DNA from: Hydractinia symbiolongicarpus | Lineage: Eukaryota; Cnidaria; Hydrozoa; Anthoathecata; Hydractiniidae | Length of the DNA: 64,000 nucleotides | Assembly (NCBI RefSeq): GCF_029227915.1 | Contig: NC_079882.1 | Span: 2,976,001 to 3,040,000, forward strand | Direction: 5' to 3' | Shown: positions 1-12,400 of the stretch, one piece after another | Numbering within the stretch: the first letter of the stretch is position 1 | Layout: the number at the start of each line of letters is the position of its first letter | The notes under the pieces: generated by a model | Databases searched by the model: none | Told to the model about the DNA's origin: nothing | What the model saw: the letters and a program-made list of their open reading frames with translations, nothing else | Made by a program: the position numbers and the translations under genes

Positions 1-870
1 TACTACAAGCTACTACATGCTACTACACTCTACTACAGAGAAATACGCTTTACTACAGAGAAATACATTCTACTACGCTATACTACACGCTACTACACTC
101 TACTACAAGCTACTACATGCTACTACACTCTACTACAGAGAAATACGCTTTACTACAGAGAAATACATTCTACTACGCTCTACTACAGGCTACTACACTC
201 TACTACAAGCTACTACAGGCTACTACACTCTACTACAGAGAAATACGCTTTACTACAGAGAAATACATTCTACTACGTTCTACTACACGCTACTACGCTC
301 TACTACACGCTACTACACTCTACTACAGAGAAATACGCTTTACTACAGAGAAATACATTCTACTACGCTCTACTACACGCTACTACACTCTACTACAGGC
401 TACTACAGGCTACTACACTCTACTACAGAGAAATACGCTTTACTACAGAGAAATACATTCTACTACGCTCTACTACACGCTACTACGCTCTACTACACGC
501 TACTACACTCTACTACAGAGAAATACGCTTTACTACAGAGAAATACATTCTACTACGCTCTACTACACGCTACTAAACTCTACTACAAGCTACTACAGGC
601 TACTACACTCTACTACAGAGAAATACGCTTTACTACAGAGAAATACATTCTACTACGCTCTACTACACGCTACTACGCTCTACTACACGCTACTACACTC
701 TACTACAGAGAAATACGCTTTACCACAGAGAAATACATTCTACTACGCGCTACTACACGCTACTACACTCTACTACAGGCTACTACAGGCTACTACACTC
801 TACTACAGATAAATACGCTTTACTACAGAGAAATACATTCTACAACGCTCTACTACAGGCTACTACACTT
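1..870. repeat. Satellite array with a 10-bp unit
   Basis: The array runs from the window edge and is built from 10-bp words such as tactacactc, tactacacgc, tactacagag and aaatacattc. The words keep exact 10-bp register for about 870 bases with almost no insertions or deletions. The four-word block tactacagag-aaatacgctt-tactacagag-aaatacattc recurs every 90 or 100 bases (near 31, 131, 231, 321, 421, 511, 611, 701 and 801), so there is a higher-order repeat above the 10-bp unit. Reading frames stay open because the words lack stop codons. The translation is Tyr/Thr/Leu repeats with no sign of a real protein. The left end is outside the window. Confidence 0.95.
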
Positions 871-1049
871 GTGCTTTATGGAGAATAGCACATCATTATC
901 TCCACAAGGCTTGGGAAGGTACATAGGTCTAACACATGTTGAATACTATATCTCCTTTATATTCAGGAAGTAATACGTGGACGACTTACCGTAAACATGC
1001 AGAATAAAATGGTGTGTTTTTTACATGGGACGATGCGCACATGCAACAG

Positions 1050-1180
1050 ACTAGATAGATAGATAGATAGTCCTTGACCTCCTGCCAAGTCTTTCTCGGT
1101 CTACTTCTGGGTTTTGCCCCAGGAACTATCAAATCTCGACACTTTCTTACCCAATTATACTCCTCCATTCTTCCAAGTGT
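1050..1180 (-). mobile_element. Non-LTR retrotransposon 3' coding fragment next to a GATA microsatellite
   Basis: A short GATA repeat (about 1051-1070) abuts a minus-strand fragment that encodes NWVRKCRDLIVPGAKPR and then RPRKTWQEV. This basic, arginine-rich motif is the C-terminal end of a non-LTR retrotransposon polyprotein. The same motif is seen at 54220-54300 and, degraded, at 18330-18380. Only about 110 bases are left, and the usual GAT tail of the family is absent here. Confidence 0.75.
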
Positions 1181-1189
1181 CCAAACAGA

Positions 1190-1935
1190 CGCAGATCTAG
1201 CGATTTTTTTCGATGTCAGAGCGTTAAAAATATGAAAAACCCAAAAAACAATACTTGGGATCTGGGCATGTTCTGCGCCATCTTAAGAAGCTTTTATATA
1301 CTACTAAAGCCAGTTTTACTTACACTAATCTAATTTGTTTTCCCCATCACAAGGTCAAGACACAAGGGAAAATATCAAGCCATATCAAGGTTAAGTTTTA
1401 TTCAAGTCTTGGTAATACTTCTTTCTCCTAAAAAATTTTCTAGAACATTTTGATTGGCAGAGTTAAGTTTATTCGGCATCTTTCTCTTAGTTGTAGCTAA
1501 AAGTATAAAACATATTTTCGAATGTTTCAAGCGTTTGCTGCATTTTCTGTACAGAAATACAAAATCAGCAATCAAAAAACAGGAAAAATGATAATAAAAA
1601 ATATTAAATAAGATATTTGATATTAGAAAAATGATATTACATTAGTCCCGGTAATCCGCTATTACATTGTTTTTTAAACCAATCACTTTGATTTCGCGAA
1701 AATTTGAACCAATGAAGATATTTTAAAATCATAAATTTTTTTAATCGACATGTGAGGCAAATGTAAACATTTTTTGATAACTAAAGTCTTAAAAAAGCTT
1801 ATAAAGGTAACAAAAACAATATGGACTATGGAATTTTTTTTTAGCTTGATGCCTACTTAATATAAACATTTTGCAACTTTTTGCTAACAAAATATTATAA
1901 ATTTTGGGGTTATAAGGTTATAGTTTATAAGTATA
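1190..1935. other. AT-rich interval with no recognised feature
   Basis: I see no gene, RNA gene or clear repeat in this stretch. It is AT-rich with many poly-A and poly-T runs. Confidence 0.5.
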
Positions 1936-1937
1936 TA

Positions 1938-2410
1938 CAGCACCGGAAAAAGGTTGTTTATCATATCGAGCGTGCAACGTGCGCGGACTACCTCGATACG
2001 CAATGTACTGCGTTTATAATAATAAGAAACAATTAAAATAAATTGTCTAACTAACGAAGCTCTTCTATCGCCGTTCTTAGTTCTTAAATTTTTAAAATGT
2101 GATCTAAAAAAGAAAAATTAACGCTACTTGTATACCCTAGATTGTTATGCATAAGTTAAAAAAATATAACACAAAGGAATTATAATTATATTTAAACATC
2201 CGTGATCATTGTTGAATACACTCTTATTTTTAAGATAGTTCTATTATAAAAAAGTGTTAATGGCCTCGATAGCTTCGAGAATGATATCGAGACAGATGCA
2301 TCGTGAAGCCCTCTCGATACAATTTGAAAGTAAAAAAACCGTCTATCACGGATCGAGAATACCGTTGCAATACGCGAAGCGCAATGTTAAACAACCTTTT
2401 TCCAGTACTG
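1938..2410. mobile_element. TA-flanked MITE with 23-bp inverted ends
   Basis: The left end reads CAGCACCGGAAAAAGGTTGT and the right end, read on the minus strand, CAGTACTGGAAAAAGGTTGT, with the match continuing a few bases further. Both ends are flanked by TA (1936-1937 and 2411-2412), which fits a two-base TA target-site duplication as in the Tc1/mariner/pogo superfamily. The interior (473 bp) has short open frames on both strands but no transposase motif, so it is a non-autonomous element. Superfamily assignment is inferred from the TA and the CAG ends only. Confidence 0.75.
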
Positions 2411-2737
2411 TATTTATACCTATCGCTCTTTCCTGATCTCATCAAAAATTTTAAAAAGGGAAAAATGATGAGTTTAGTATACTAGACTATAGTTATAAGA
2501 TAAACAAAAAATGTAGCAAACCTGAAACCACATATATAGCTACATTCGCCGCAAAATTGACTGAAAACTGCTCTTCTCAGTCCAATATTTAGCACGTATT
2601 GGTTAGCTAAGATTATAAACAAAACATTCTAGCCATAGCAACAAATAAGGAGAAATCTATTATAACAACAAAAAAAGATTAACAAAAACAACTCACCTTA
2701 AGCAATCCTTGTTTGTTTTTATAAGGACATGGAAATA
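2411..2737. other. Spacer between two MITEs
   Basis: This is AT-rich DNA with no gene or repeat that I can support. Confidence 0.5.
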
Positions 2738-3719
2738 CAGTACAGTCTGAATGTAATCTACCACGGACGCGAAACTCGCATGAATAGTTACACAGAACAA
2801 TAACATTGTGATAGCTTTTGTTTTTTTAAGAAAATAATTGCCTCCTTGATAAACAATGACCCCACGCAATCAATTGTTTAATCACTATAGGTTGCAAGAT
2901 CAATTTTAGCGATCTATTTTGCACGAACTCTTTTGAAATTTTTAATTGCAGTAATTAAGCGTTTTTTTTTAAATTGCATTTTAAAAGTTTAGAAACGAAA
3001 AGCGGCGATAGAAATGTTTTTTTAAATTGCATTTTAAAAGTTTAAAAACAAAAAGCGGCAATAGAAATGTTTTTTTAGATCGCATTTTAAAAGTTTAAAA
3101 TCGAAAAGCGGCGATGGAAATGTTTTTTTAGATCGCTTTTTAAAAGTTTAAAATCGAAAAGCGGCGATAGAAATGTTTTTTTAATCGCATTTTAAAAGTT
3201 TAAGAACGAATAGCGGCGATAGAAATGTTTTTTTAGATCGCATTTTAAAAGTTTAAAATCGAAAAGGGGCGATAGAAATGTTTTTTTTTTAATCGCATTT
3301 TAAAAGTTTAAAAACGAATAGCGGCGATAGAAATGTTTTTTAGATCGCATTTTAAAAGTTTAAAATGAAAAGCAGCATTTAATAGTTGTGAACAATGTTT
3401 CTCATATGTTTCTTAAATTAAACGCGCTGGAATCTTTTTAAGTAATTAACAATACACTAACAATACATTCTCGCGCAATGTATTATAAAACTTCGCGAAA
3501 GATTTTTATTATTTAATTACTTCACGCTAATACTTAAGGGAATAGCCTATAAGTACATCAACATCCATTTCTTCGCGAGCGCATTGTTTTTTAACATGCA
3601 AATATAAACTCGCATAACCCTCAAGGGATTTAATTATAACAAAAGACAAACGACTGACGTCCTCCACACGAAGGTGTGATATTAGCGTGTACGCACTAGA
3701 TTACATTCAGACTGTACTG
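2738..3719. mobile_element. TA-flanked TIR element with an internal tandem array
   Basis: The left end CAGTACAGTCTGAATGTAAT is matched by its exact reverse complement at the right end (about 3699-3719). Both ends are flanked by TA (2736-2737 and 3720-3721). The element is 982 bp, carries no recognisable transposase, and holds a minisatellite of about 53 bp units between its ends. A non-autonomous Tc1/mariner-like element is the simplest reading. Confidence 0.8.
2955..3375. repeat. Minisatellite of about 53-bp units inside the TIR element
   Basis: About eight imperfect copies of a unit containing gcattttaaaagtttaaaa, then cgaaaagcggcgatagaaat and a T-run. Copies differ by substitutions and by length of the T-run. 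The array lies wholly inside the inverted-repeat element at 2738-3719, so it probably travels with it. Confidence 0.9.
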
Positions 3720-3721
3720 TA

Positions 3722-4855
3722 GTACTCTGCAGGTTATTTACTTTGGATTAAACAAAAATCAACTTGGTTTTGTAGCATGTTAGCAGATGGTAACATAGCT
3801 TTAGATCTAGCAACTCAGCATATATTTCATATATCTCAGGGTTCGAATTATAAAATTAAAGTTGGTCGCAAAAATTTTAGCGCTCTATAACGAAGTAAAC
3901 CATCTAGATGTGGCCTGGGAACACTGTAGATAAATTACCATTAGCTTGTTCATTAGTAGCTGCTTGTTTTTCGATGAGAATATGTTTTTTTTTGGACCTG
4001 TGAGCTTTACTTTTTCCTGCATTATTATTTTTTATGTTGGAGACAAGTAGAGGACGTTTAAACTTGTGAACTCCAAACACGAGGACTGAGCGTCTGAGCT
4101 ACAGACTCTCAGTTTTAACTTTCTTGTCTCTAATAGCCGGAATAATGTTGCAAAAAGGAAGTAAGTTTATATTTATGGCATGATGTAAGAAAATATTCAA
4201 AATGTAATTATTGTTTCAGAGTTTCTTGCCAGTTTTTGTAAACATTACAACGCAATATATGTATATATGATATATGTACTGATTAAAGTTGTTTTCACAA
4301 AAAATATGTTTGTTTTAAATATGAGTATTTTAGTAAAATGATCAGCGATATTTTAAATCTTCCTTTAAGATAAAAATTAAGATAGTACAGTAAAGTTTAT
4401 TTTTATGTTTTTAATTGCTTTTGTTTACAAATTCTATAGACTTCGCGCCGAAAGTGTTCTCAACATTGTCACACGTAGGTTATTGTTATTTATACAATAA
4501 CTTTCCCTGATCTTTTCAATTTCTCACAGTGTAATTATTTTCTCTAAAACACAATAGTCTATTATGGAAGTAATTTCAATTTTTTCCCCTTCTTCGCTAA
4601 CTCTCAGACTCTAAAATCTGTTCTGACTAGATTCATCGTTCGAGTTTTGCATTAGAAAAGGGAGTTATTAAAAGCAACTCAATGATATGCAAATATATCT
4701 TTACACTTAATTTTTAGGTTGGAATTGGTCAAAACTTTAGCCCACACATCCAAATATTTTCCTTCGCTTGAAGGTTTTACTCGATTTTTAATGATATCCA
4801 ACAAAAAATGTTTTTAACCCTGCAACCATACTTTTTCAGCAAGTTTTCCCAAAAA
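3722..4855. other. Intergenic interval with no recognised gene
   Basis: I see no supported gene. The stretch is AT-rich. A short ATG-containing segment ending in gtaagt near 4146-4165 looks like a donor site, but I could not connect it to any other exon. Confidence 0.4.
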
Positions 4856-6034
4856 ACACTTAGTTGGTGCACTGCTTCAACTGGAGAAATAAAATACCAC
4901 CGACTAAATAAAGTACCACCGACTTAGGCAGGTTTTAGAATAGATTTTTTAAAGACTTCACAAACTCTTGCAATTCACGTAAACGCTTCAAGCTTTTTAA
5001 TAAAGATAATATAGTTTAACAAGAAATTTTCGTCAATAATGTACGTTGAAATAAATCTGTTATTGCCAGGTCAAATATATGGTTAAAGCAATGGACAATA
5101 AGAAGCCATGGAGATTGTTCCCATAAAAGAACACAGAGAACCCTGTGTAAACTCATGTTTACGGATGCACCATCTACATTGAACCCATACAATTTATTGT
5201 AAAAATGTTCGACTCCAATCCTGTTAAAAGAGATTTAAATGATTTCTTTAAGGCCAACTGCTGTTGTATGTTTTGGAGTTTTAATGCTCAAGAATTTAAC
5301 TTTTGGGTGACCATCAATATCCGGAAATAATATGTATTCTAACTCCTCTTCTATAACTGCTATATATCTGTGCTACCATTTGTTAACAAGCTAAAATAAT
5401 TAGCTTTAGAAAGTCTTTCAACAAAGTCTTGTTTCATCAAGTCTCCTACAACATCCACAAAATTTGTTGCTGCACGGTCATTAAGGTAAGTTTAAAACTC
5501 CTTCACCCCATTCTTAAATTGTAAGTTTAGAAGGTATTTATAATCGATGAACAGTTTTACTAAAAAGTAGGCTGTGTCGAAACATATTTTCAAAACCTCT
5601 TTTTCTTTGTCTGCCATTTTCAATAGACCCTGGCCAATAGGAGTTTCGTTAAGAAATTGCTCATTATAACTGGTTGCTCTCAATTCGGCATTTTTTCCAC
5701 TGCTTTCAGATGTAAGTCACTAGATAAATGCTTTTTAACAGAATCTTTTTTCACTAACGTAGAGCCTATTAAAAGAACACCTAAATCTACAAAAAGCATT
5801 TAACATGACTATACATAAGAAAATGATCAAATAAATAAGTTATTTTAAACTACAGCCAACACTATAAAGCTATAATTTACCTTCTACCCAGGTTGCTGTG
5901 AAACTTCGCAATTTTTTTTACACAGAACACAACATTTTTTTCACTTTACCTCCACTAAAATCTCTTTCTAAAAAGCAATTTAATTCAGTCTGCGATTTAT
6001 TTACTGTTTTTAACGAGGCTGTAAATTCAGACAT
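4856..6034 (-). pseudogene. Decayed hAT-type transposase (DUF4371/KIAA1586-like)
   Basis: On the minus strand an open frame starts near 6034 (MSEFTASLKTVNKSQTELN). Further down are a zinc-finger-like segment near 5700 (VKKHLSSDLHLKAV), an FDTAYFLVK segment near 5565, and near 5100-5220 the transposase segment with FNVDGASVN and PWLLIVHCFNH. This order and these motifs are those of hAT-derived proteins of the DUF4371/KIAA1586 kind. Several stop codons and frame changes interrupt the reading, so it cannot be functional. I did not find convincing terminal inverted repeats. It is followed by fragments of other elements. Confidence 0.65.
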
Positions 6035-6309
6035 TTTTCTGAGCTAAAAATAAGAACACTGGTTTTCTGTTAAAAACACTTTCGACTACCTGTTCTATTC
6101 TAATTTTATTTTTTTCTTTGTGCATGCAATTTTGACTTTATAATTTTGTCTAAACAACGGTTTTATGATAAATTAACATGTAAATATTTGATGCAATCAT
6201 TCATAGTGAGCTTCGCTTGATAAATAAGGATTTAATAACAATTTCTTATAACAAAAACGGCTTTTCCGAAGTAACTGTTATGAAACTTGGTCAATTCCTC
6301 ACCGAAGAA

Positions 6310-6457
6310 CATATTACAGTAATACCTAGAAACAACCTGGACAGGGTTTGTGTGCTATAAAGTATAGTCTTACGGTCAAACCCTTATGGAGAAACATTAC
6401 ATGGTTATACCTAGAAATAACATTGACAGGGTTTGTGTGTTACGGAGTATATGGTTA
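6310..6457. repeat. Two imperfect direct repeats of about 75 bp
   Basis: Two neighbouring copies share the phrases ttaca-gtaatacctagaaa, gacagggtttgtgtg and a following ta-rich stretch (about 6312-6370 and 6390-6450). The duplication has no coding content I can recognise. Confidence 0.6.
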
Positions 6458-6669
6458 CAGCCTGACATCGGTTGATTAAATTAGCGTTGTGAGGTATGTA
6501 GATAAGGCGAAGCAACCTAAGAAGTACATTTTCGTTCCCAGGTTTCTATGTATAATTTGAAAGCACTGGGATTTATTTCTGAAATTAATTCTCGTGCGCC
6601 ACAACGTAATATTTGGCTTATTTTTTTACTATGTCGCATAATAGGATTGACATAGTCCAGATCCGCGCC

Positions 6670-7460
6670 TGACCAACTACATTTTCTTATCTGGATAACA
6701 TCTGTAATGCTAGGGATACCTAGCCATTTTCTTAGCACACCTGAACTCTTTCTCTCAGACTGGCGTTACACGTTTCCCTAACCATTGTTATTTATTTTTC
6801 TCTAAACAATCAAGATCTTCCTGCTTTACTGTCCACGTCTCACTACTACTGTACAACATAACACTTTTTACACAACCCTCATATGACCTTTTTTAACACA
6901 ATTGACAAGACTCTGCTGGTCAATAAAGGGAGTAACTCTCTAAACTTTTTACAAGCAGAACCTATGCTGCAATTAACACTTCTTTCAGCACCCCCTTCAC
7001 TACCCTTCACTAACATATCACCTAAGTAACAGAAGTTCTCAACTATCTCTAACAAGCCACTGTGCATGCAGCTCTTAACCTATACCCAATAGTATAGCCA
7101 ATGCTTTCAAGTTTGTCAAAAAATTGATATACTACTAACCCCCTTTTCTGCAAACTCCACAAGGCCACTTTCCAACTACAAGGTAACATTTAGCTTCAAT
7201 GCTACTTCATCATTAGACTTTGATGCATTCACTTTTAACCTTTTCTCCTCTAGTCCTTTCTTCCACTTCTCAAACTTTTCAACTAATTTGTTTATCAACT
7301 CCCCTATGAGAACCAAATCATCTGCATACAATACTCTCATGGACAACCTGTTCTGAACTCTATCGACAGCACTTCTAAGGCTAAAACAAACAATAAAGGA
7401 CTAAGTACAGAACCCTAATATACACCAACATTTACACTAAGTGAATCGGTAATCCTTGAT
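6670..7460 (-). mobile_element. Non-LTR retrotransposon fragment (reverse transcriptase, YADD)
   Basis: Read on the minus strand, the fragment gives GSVLSPLLFVLA near 7400 and then MRVLYADDLVLIGE near 7300-7345, which is the catalytic YADD box of a reverse transcriptase. There follow a WKKGLEEKRLKVN segment, EIVENFCYLGDML near 7040 and ACKKFRELLPLLTSRVLS near 6930. The same downstream protein segments occur at 17940-18100 on the other strand, so both come from one family. Stop codons and frameshifts show it is dead. Where it ends upstream of about 7460 is unclear. Confidence 0.85.
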
Positions 7461-7754
7461 AATTATTAAAACCACTAACCTTTTATCTTTGATAAGTCTT
7501 TCTAAAATTCTTTCTTTCTCAGTAATCTTTTGTTTCGATCCACTATGATAACTAACAGCTTCTTTTGCTTTCTAATATTCTTCCTTGCTCAACTTTTCTA
7601 CCAATACTCATATATGATCTTTCTGATGTAAACCAACACCTTTTCTGCTATATTTACGGGGTCAGTGATTTGTCTTGCTCCTTGTTCTATATGACATTAA
7701 ATCATGTTAACATTTAATATACCCCATCCTGTTAATTCATGCTTTATATATTTT

Positions 7755-7875
<121 letters not shown>

Positions 7876-7919
7876 GATGGTGGGCTTGGCTAGAAAGTTT
7901 TTAATGAACTGAGAATAGA

Positions 7920-9350
7920 TGACTTACAAACAGACACTGGTCCTAATATATTGTTAATGTTTTGTGATGCAAAGCCTAAAAAATGATAGTGTGAAATCAA
8001 TGGTACATGAAGATGCTAACATAGTTTTGGTACCAAAGGAAGATCACAACAATGCTAATTGTCTTGCTGCAAAGCAAGAAGAGTTGCTTAAACTTGAATC
8101 CTTTAAAAATAAAGTATGTACCAGACAAAAACCAGGAAACAATATTGACAACATGGGTTATTTTGATAAAAGGTGATGCAGTATGAGCTCAATTTGTTGG
8201 CAGAGGATATGAAGTAAATTGTTAAGAAACAGACTCCAACTGTTAGCAAGGGTGGTTTGCAAAACTTCTCAGTCATGGAAGATACAGGCAACTGACATAA
8301 AATCACTATTTTTTCAAGGGAAGAAAGTTAGCTAGAATAATCTATGTGAAGCCACCAGCAGAAGCTGAGGCTGCTAATGGTTTTGTCTGAAAACTTTGTA
8401 TGGTTCAAATGATGCTGAAGGCGGTTTTACAACAGTGTATGTAAAGAATTGTTACAATCTCACTGCGATTAATCCAATTTTTTTGATGGTGAATTACATT
8501 GTATTTTTGCTTGCTAACTCGATGATTTTTGCATGCTAATTCTATTGTTTTTCAAGGGTGTATAATGGTCTGTTTAAAGGAATAATTCAATGGTTGAAAA
8601 TTCAAAGAAAATGTCTTTACTGACATTCATTTTGAAATAGATCAAATTTAGTGTGAAGTAATGTTACCGCAAAATCAATTATGTGGATAACAATAAAAAT
8701 GTATGTATCCTTAGGGATTGCTGCAAAAGAAAGAAGAACTACCTGACACCAAATATACCCAAATATGTTTCATTGTTGGATGTCTCAACTGGAATGCCCA
8801 AGGAACACCACCTAATGCCACCTATGCTAATATCCACCACCATATGGTGTGGTGGATTTTAGCAAAGAATTTACATGTTCAAGATCTTATTCAAAAACAT
8901 AAAACATATGCAAACTGACACAAGGACCATGCACAATATTTTGCCAATGTCTGCAATGTATGTTTGCTTATGCAAACAATCATTGCTGGGTATTGTCATG
9001 GCAAGCTAATAAAATCAAACATATTGTTCCATCAGCAGCTAAAGGCATTGGAAGATGTTGCTTGAAATATTTGGACAACAGACCAGGGTGACCACTCCTC
9101 CTTAAATTCCTTAAATAACCTTAGAAAAAGAAAATCTCCTTAAAAGTACTTGAATATACTTAGAAAAATTGAAATTTTAGCTATTCTCCTTAATGTCCTT
9201 ACTTTTGTTCTCATTTTATTAGTGGTCACCCTGCAGACAGCATTGATGTATTGTAAAGATAAAGGCTTTTTATCTTATGTTTTGGACTTTCATATCCTTT
9301 GTTTCGTTGATTTACACCACAACAGTTCACAAGAATGCCTTATTTAAAAA
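7920..9350 (+). pseudogene. Decayed Ty1/copia-like reverse transcriptase fragment
   Basis: Across shifting frames the plus strand gives YVPDKNQETILTTWVILIKG followed by VGRGYE (about 8110-8210), then RIIYVKPPAEAEAANGFV (about 8330-8390), IVGCLNWNAQGTPPNATYA (about 8775-8830), AAKGIGRCCLKYLDNR (about 9040-9080) and, past an inserted element, CKDKGFLSYV (about 9253-9285). These follow the order of a copia-type RT and the start of its RNase H region: the VPD...STRWV, KARLVARG, VYVKPP, LNW..QGTRPD and IGRYL...GF..YVDADF landmarks. Stops and frame changes are frequent. No long terminal repeats were found. It sits just upstream of the first coding exon of the Tudor gene. Confidence 0.75.
9084..9233. 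mobile_element. 150-bp hAT-like MITE inserted in the copia fragment
   Basis: The ends are perfect inverted repeats: CAGGGTGACCACT on the left and AGTGGTCACCCTG on the right. The five bases CAGAC occur on both sides (9079-9083 and 9234-9238), a likely target-site duplication. Removing the element rejoins the copia-like reading near LKYLDNR, allowing for the fragment's own frame damage. Ends beginning CAGGG fit the hAT superfamily. The classical hAT duplication is 8 bp, so a five-base duplication is atypical. Confidence 0.8.
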
Positions 9351-9419
9351 AACATTAAAAACACCTGCCTTTAACAATTTCAATTTCTAATTTTTTTTTA
9401 AATCTGTAGAAAATATAAA

Positions 9420-12400
9420 ATGCCATCTTCAAGAAGAAAACCTGTAGATGAAGCAAGAAATCGACTAAATGAAAAGCTGACAGATATACGTAACAAAACT
9501 CAGCAGTTACATGATGTGATCAATAACATTTCAAAAGATGTAAGTATCATTTTACTTCCTGTGAGTTTAAGTTGAGTCTTTTGGTGTTAAGGTTTTATTT
9601 GCTTGTTTTTGCTTATTAACAATCTGGGACAGAAATACTGAGACAAAGGCAGTCTTTGTTAACAATTTTCCTCTTTTTTTTAATACAATCTTTTTTATAG
9701 CATTGAAGTTACAGTTTGTGTAATTTAAAAATTAGAAATATCTTTATTGCCATGTTTGTTGTAAAATCACCAAAACACGATTGTATGGAACCATGCTTTA
9801 TATTGTTTCAAACTCATGAAAACAAGGCTTGTTTAAAACCATCAAAATAAATCGTATTATTGTATCGTATACAGGCCTCAATAGTTCAATCAATCAATAG
9901 TTTTTACAGTATAAAATGAGAAGATTAGTACAACTGCGAACATTATCACATAGGCACGCAACCTTACTTCACCTTTGCAGTCTCCATGCTCTCTATAATA
10001 CAATCTTACAGAACATTGAACAGCTAAATGACAACACTAAATGATTTTTAAATTTTGAAATGGTACTTAATATCCTTTTTATTTATTTTGTTAAGGCTAT
10101 AGTCAATGCTGAGAGAGTTTTAAAAGAATCCAGTAAAAGCAAATTTTTGCACAAGTATGCAAAAGTCAGCCAAGAATTGGAATCATGTTTGAATCACTTA
10201 CTTCTTCTTTCGGATGCTGCAGCCTCCATCGAGGAAGAATCTGATAATGAAGATGGTATCATTATTTGTTTGATGTTTGTATATAATCAACTTCAATCTG
10301 CAGCCTTTTTATATCTTTTTTTTTATTATTTTTTAAAAAGTTGCCAATGTAATATTGCCAATGTAATATGTTATTTGCCTGTCTGCTTTGCTTTGTTAAA
10401 ACATTGGCCCTGATGTCAGCAGTTGCCATTGTGTATATAACTGAGTCAAAAATACTTATATTCAAAAATGCCTAATTGTCATTATGTCATGTTATACCTT
10501 TAGTTAGATAAGATTAATAGCAGATTGTGTCCTAGCATTTCTAAACTTTTTGATATTGATTTTGTAGCCCCAGCATAAAGCCTACCTTGCGATTTTTGTT
10601 GTTATTAATCATATTTTACCATATTTAGAATCTGGCAATGATGATAAAGAAACAGACAAAGATTTAGATTCTGAAAGTAGGTTTTACTTAAGTAAATTTT
10701 CATTAATATTAGTTTAAAATTGATTATTTTAATCAACTTGAGCGTCTACGGTGGTAGATGTATAGTATTTTAAGAAATAATCAACAACATTAAATTAATC
10801 TGTCATTATGTCATCTTTAATAAGGTTGTGTCAGTGCAGCACTCAGTGTATCAACTGTACATGAAACCGAACCGTGCAAAAGTAAAGAGTCAACTATCAT
10901 TGAAGGTAACTTGCCTGAGTCATCAAGTATAATCATTTGTTTTATGTTCTATGAGCTCAAGAAATAATATTAAAAATACCATATTGTTACAAGAAGGGCT
11001 AAATGGTTTGTAACTGTGAAAATTATGACCATTAAAAAAAGAAAGAAAAAAACATACAATTCTCATTGCGGGAAACCAGAAAACTGGAGATGCCTTATAA
11101 CAATGTACCTACTATTAATTTTTTTAAACCTTATCAACATTATTTAAGAATATATCTACGATCTTGTGGGTTAATTGAAAACATGGAGTACCCCAATTAG
11201 GGTAGTATTTGGGGTATTGGTTGGAGTAGCTTATTTTGATATTCAAAGGATATATTTTATTAATATACATTATTTTATTACATATACATTAATATACAAT
11301 ATGTATTCAATTTTACTCCAAACAACGACTCTTAGTTCACTTAACATACCTAATTTAGAGTTTCACTTTTACCTTCAGTGTACAACGCGTAGCTCTGCCA
11401 TATATAAAATTTACATAATAATTTGCAGACCAGGTATCTTTGAAAAACTGAACCACTGTGTGAAGTTGACCACTTTATAGGTGAGTTCAAACTTATTCCT
11501 TGTAGTTGCACAAATAACCCCCCATTTATTTTAGCAAGCATTCGTCGCATTTGATTATTGTAAAGACAATTTCATAAGAAGAAAAATTGACATTAGAACC
11601 TTGACAGGAAAAAGCCTTCTTTCCAAGTTATTCACATTTGAAAATTTTAATCATTGACAAGAGAACATTATAACCGGAAGATTTGCTGTGAGAACCTTGC
11701 ATGGGGGAAGCCTTTTTTTGTTTACATATGAAATTATCGTTAATAGAAACCATTCAGTCCGAATCTACTGGGTTGGTTTCCATCAGCGGCAAAGGTGAGC
11801 ACATAATTATCTAGTCTGTAAAATAAAACTACCACCCCAAGCACACATTTTGGGTACCCCATGTTTTCAATTGACCCCAAATTTTGTTTGATTATTAACT
11901 GAAATAAAAATAGAGTTTGCAAAAATAACTTTTGATAGTTTAATAAAATAATGCACCCTCTACATGCATTTTCTTTTTTTACATCAGGACAATTATTTTT
12001 CCTATTGCAGCAAAAGAAAACAGGGCATAACTATTCCAGTTAAATATAATTTGGTTTTTTGTCTTTGCCTAACTTGGTTTTTAAAATAAAATGTTAAATT
12101 GGCAAGTTAATTTATGCAGTTTTTTATTGAAATCATTTTTTATTTTTTTTTGCTGTAAAGTGATCATCTTTAATGATTTTTTAGGCTCTCCTTTAATACA
12201 ACGCCAGGAATCACAAGAAAGTCTTTTTTCTTCAGGTCAGATTTTTAAATATTATTTCCATATCCATTTTCGTTCAGCGGAATATACATACCAAAATACT
12301 AATTAACATGGAAATGAGAAGTTATTACTTGCAATTTTTGCAAAATTAATTTGCAGTAATATGGGATAACAGCATGTATCTACTAAATATTGGCCATTGT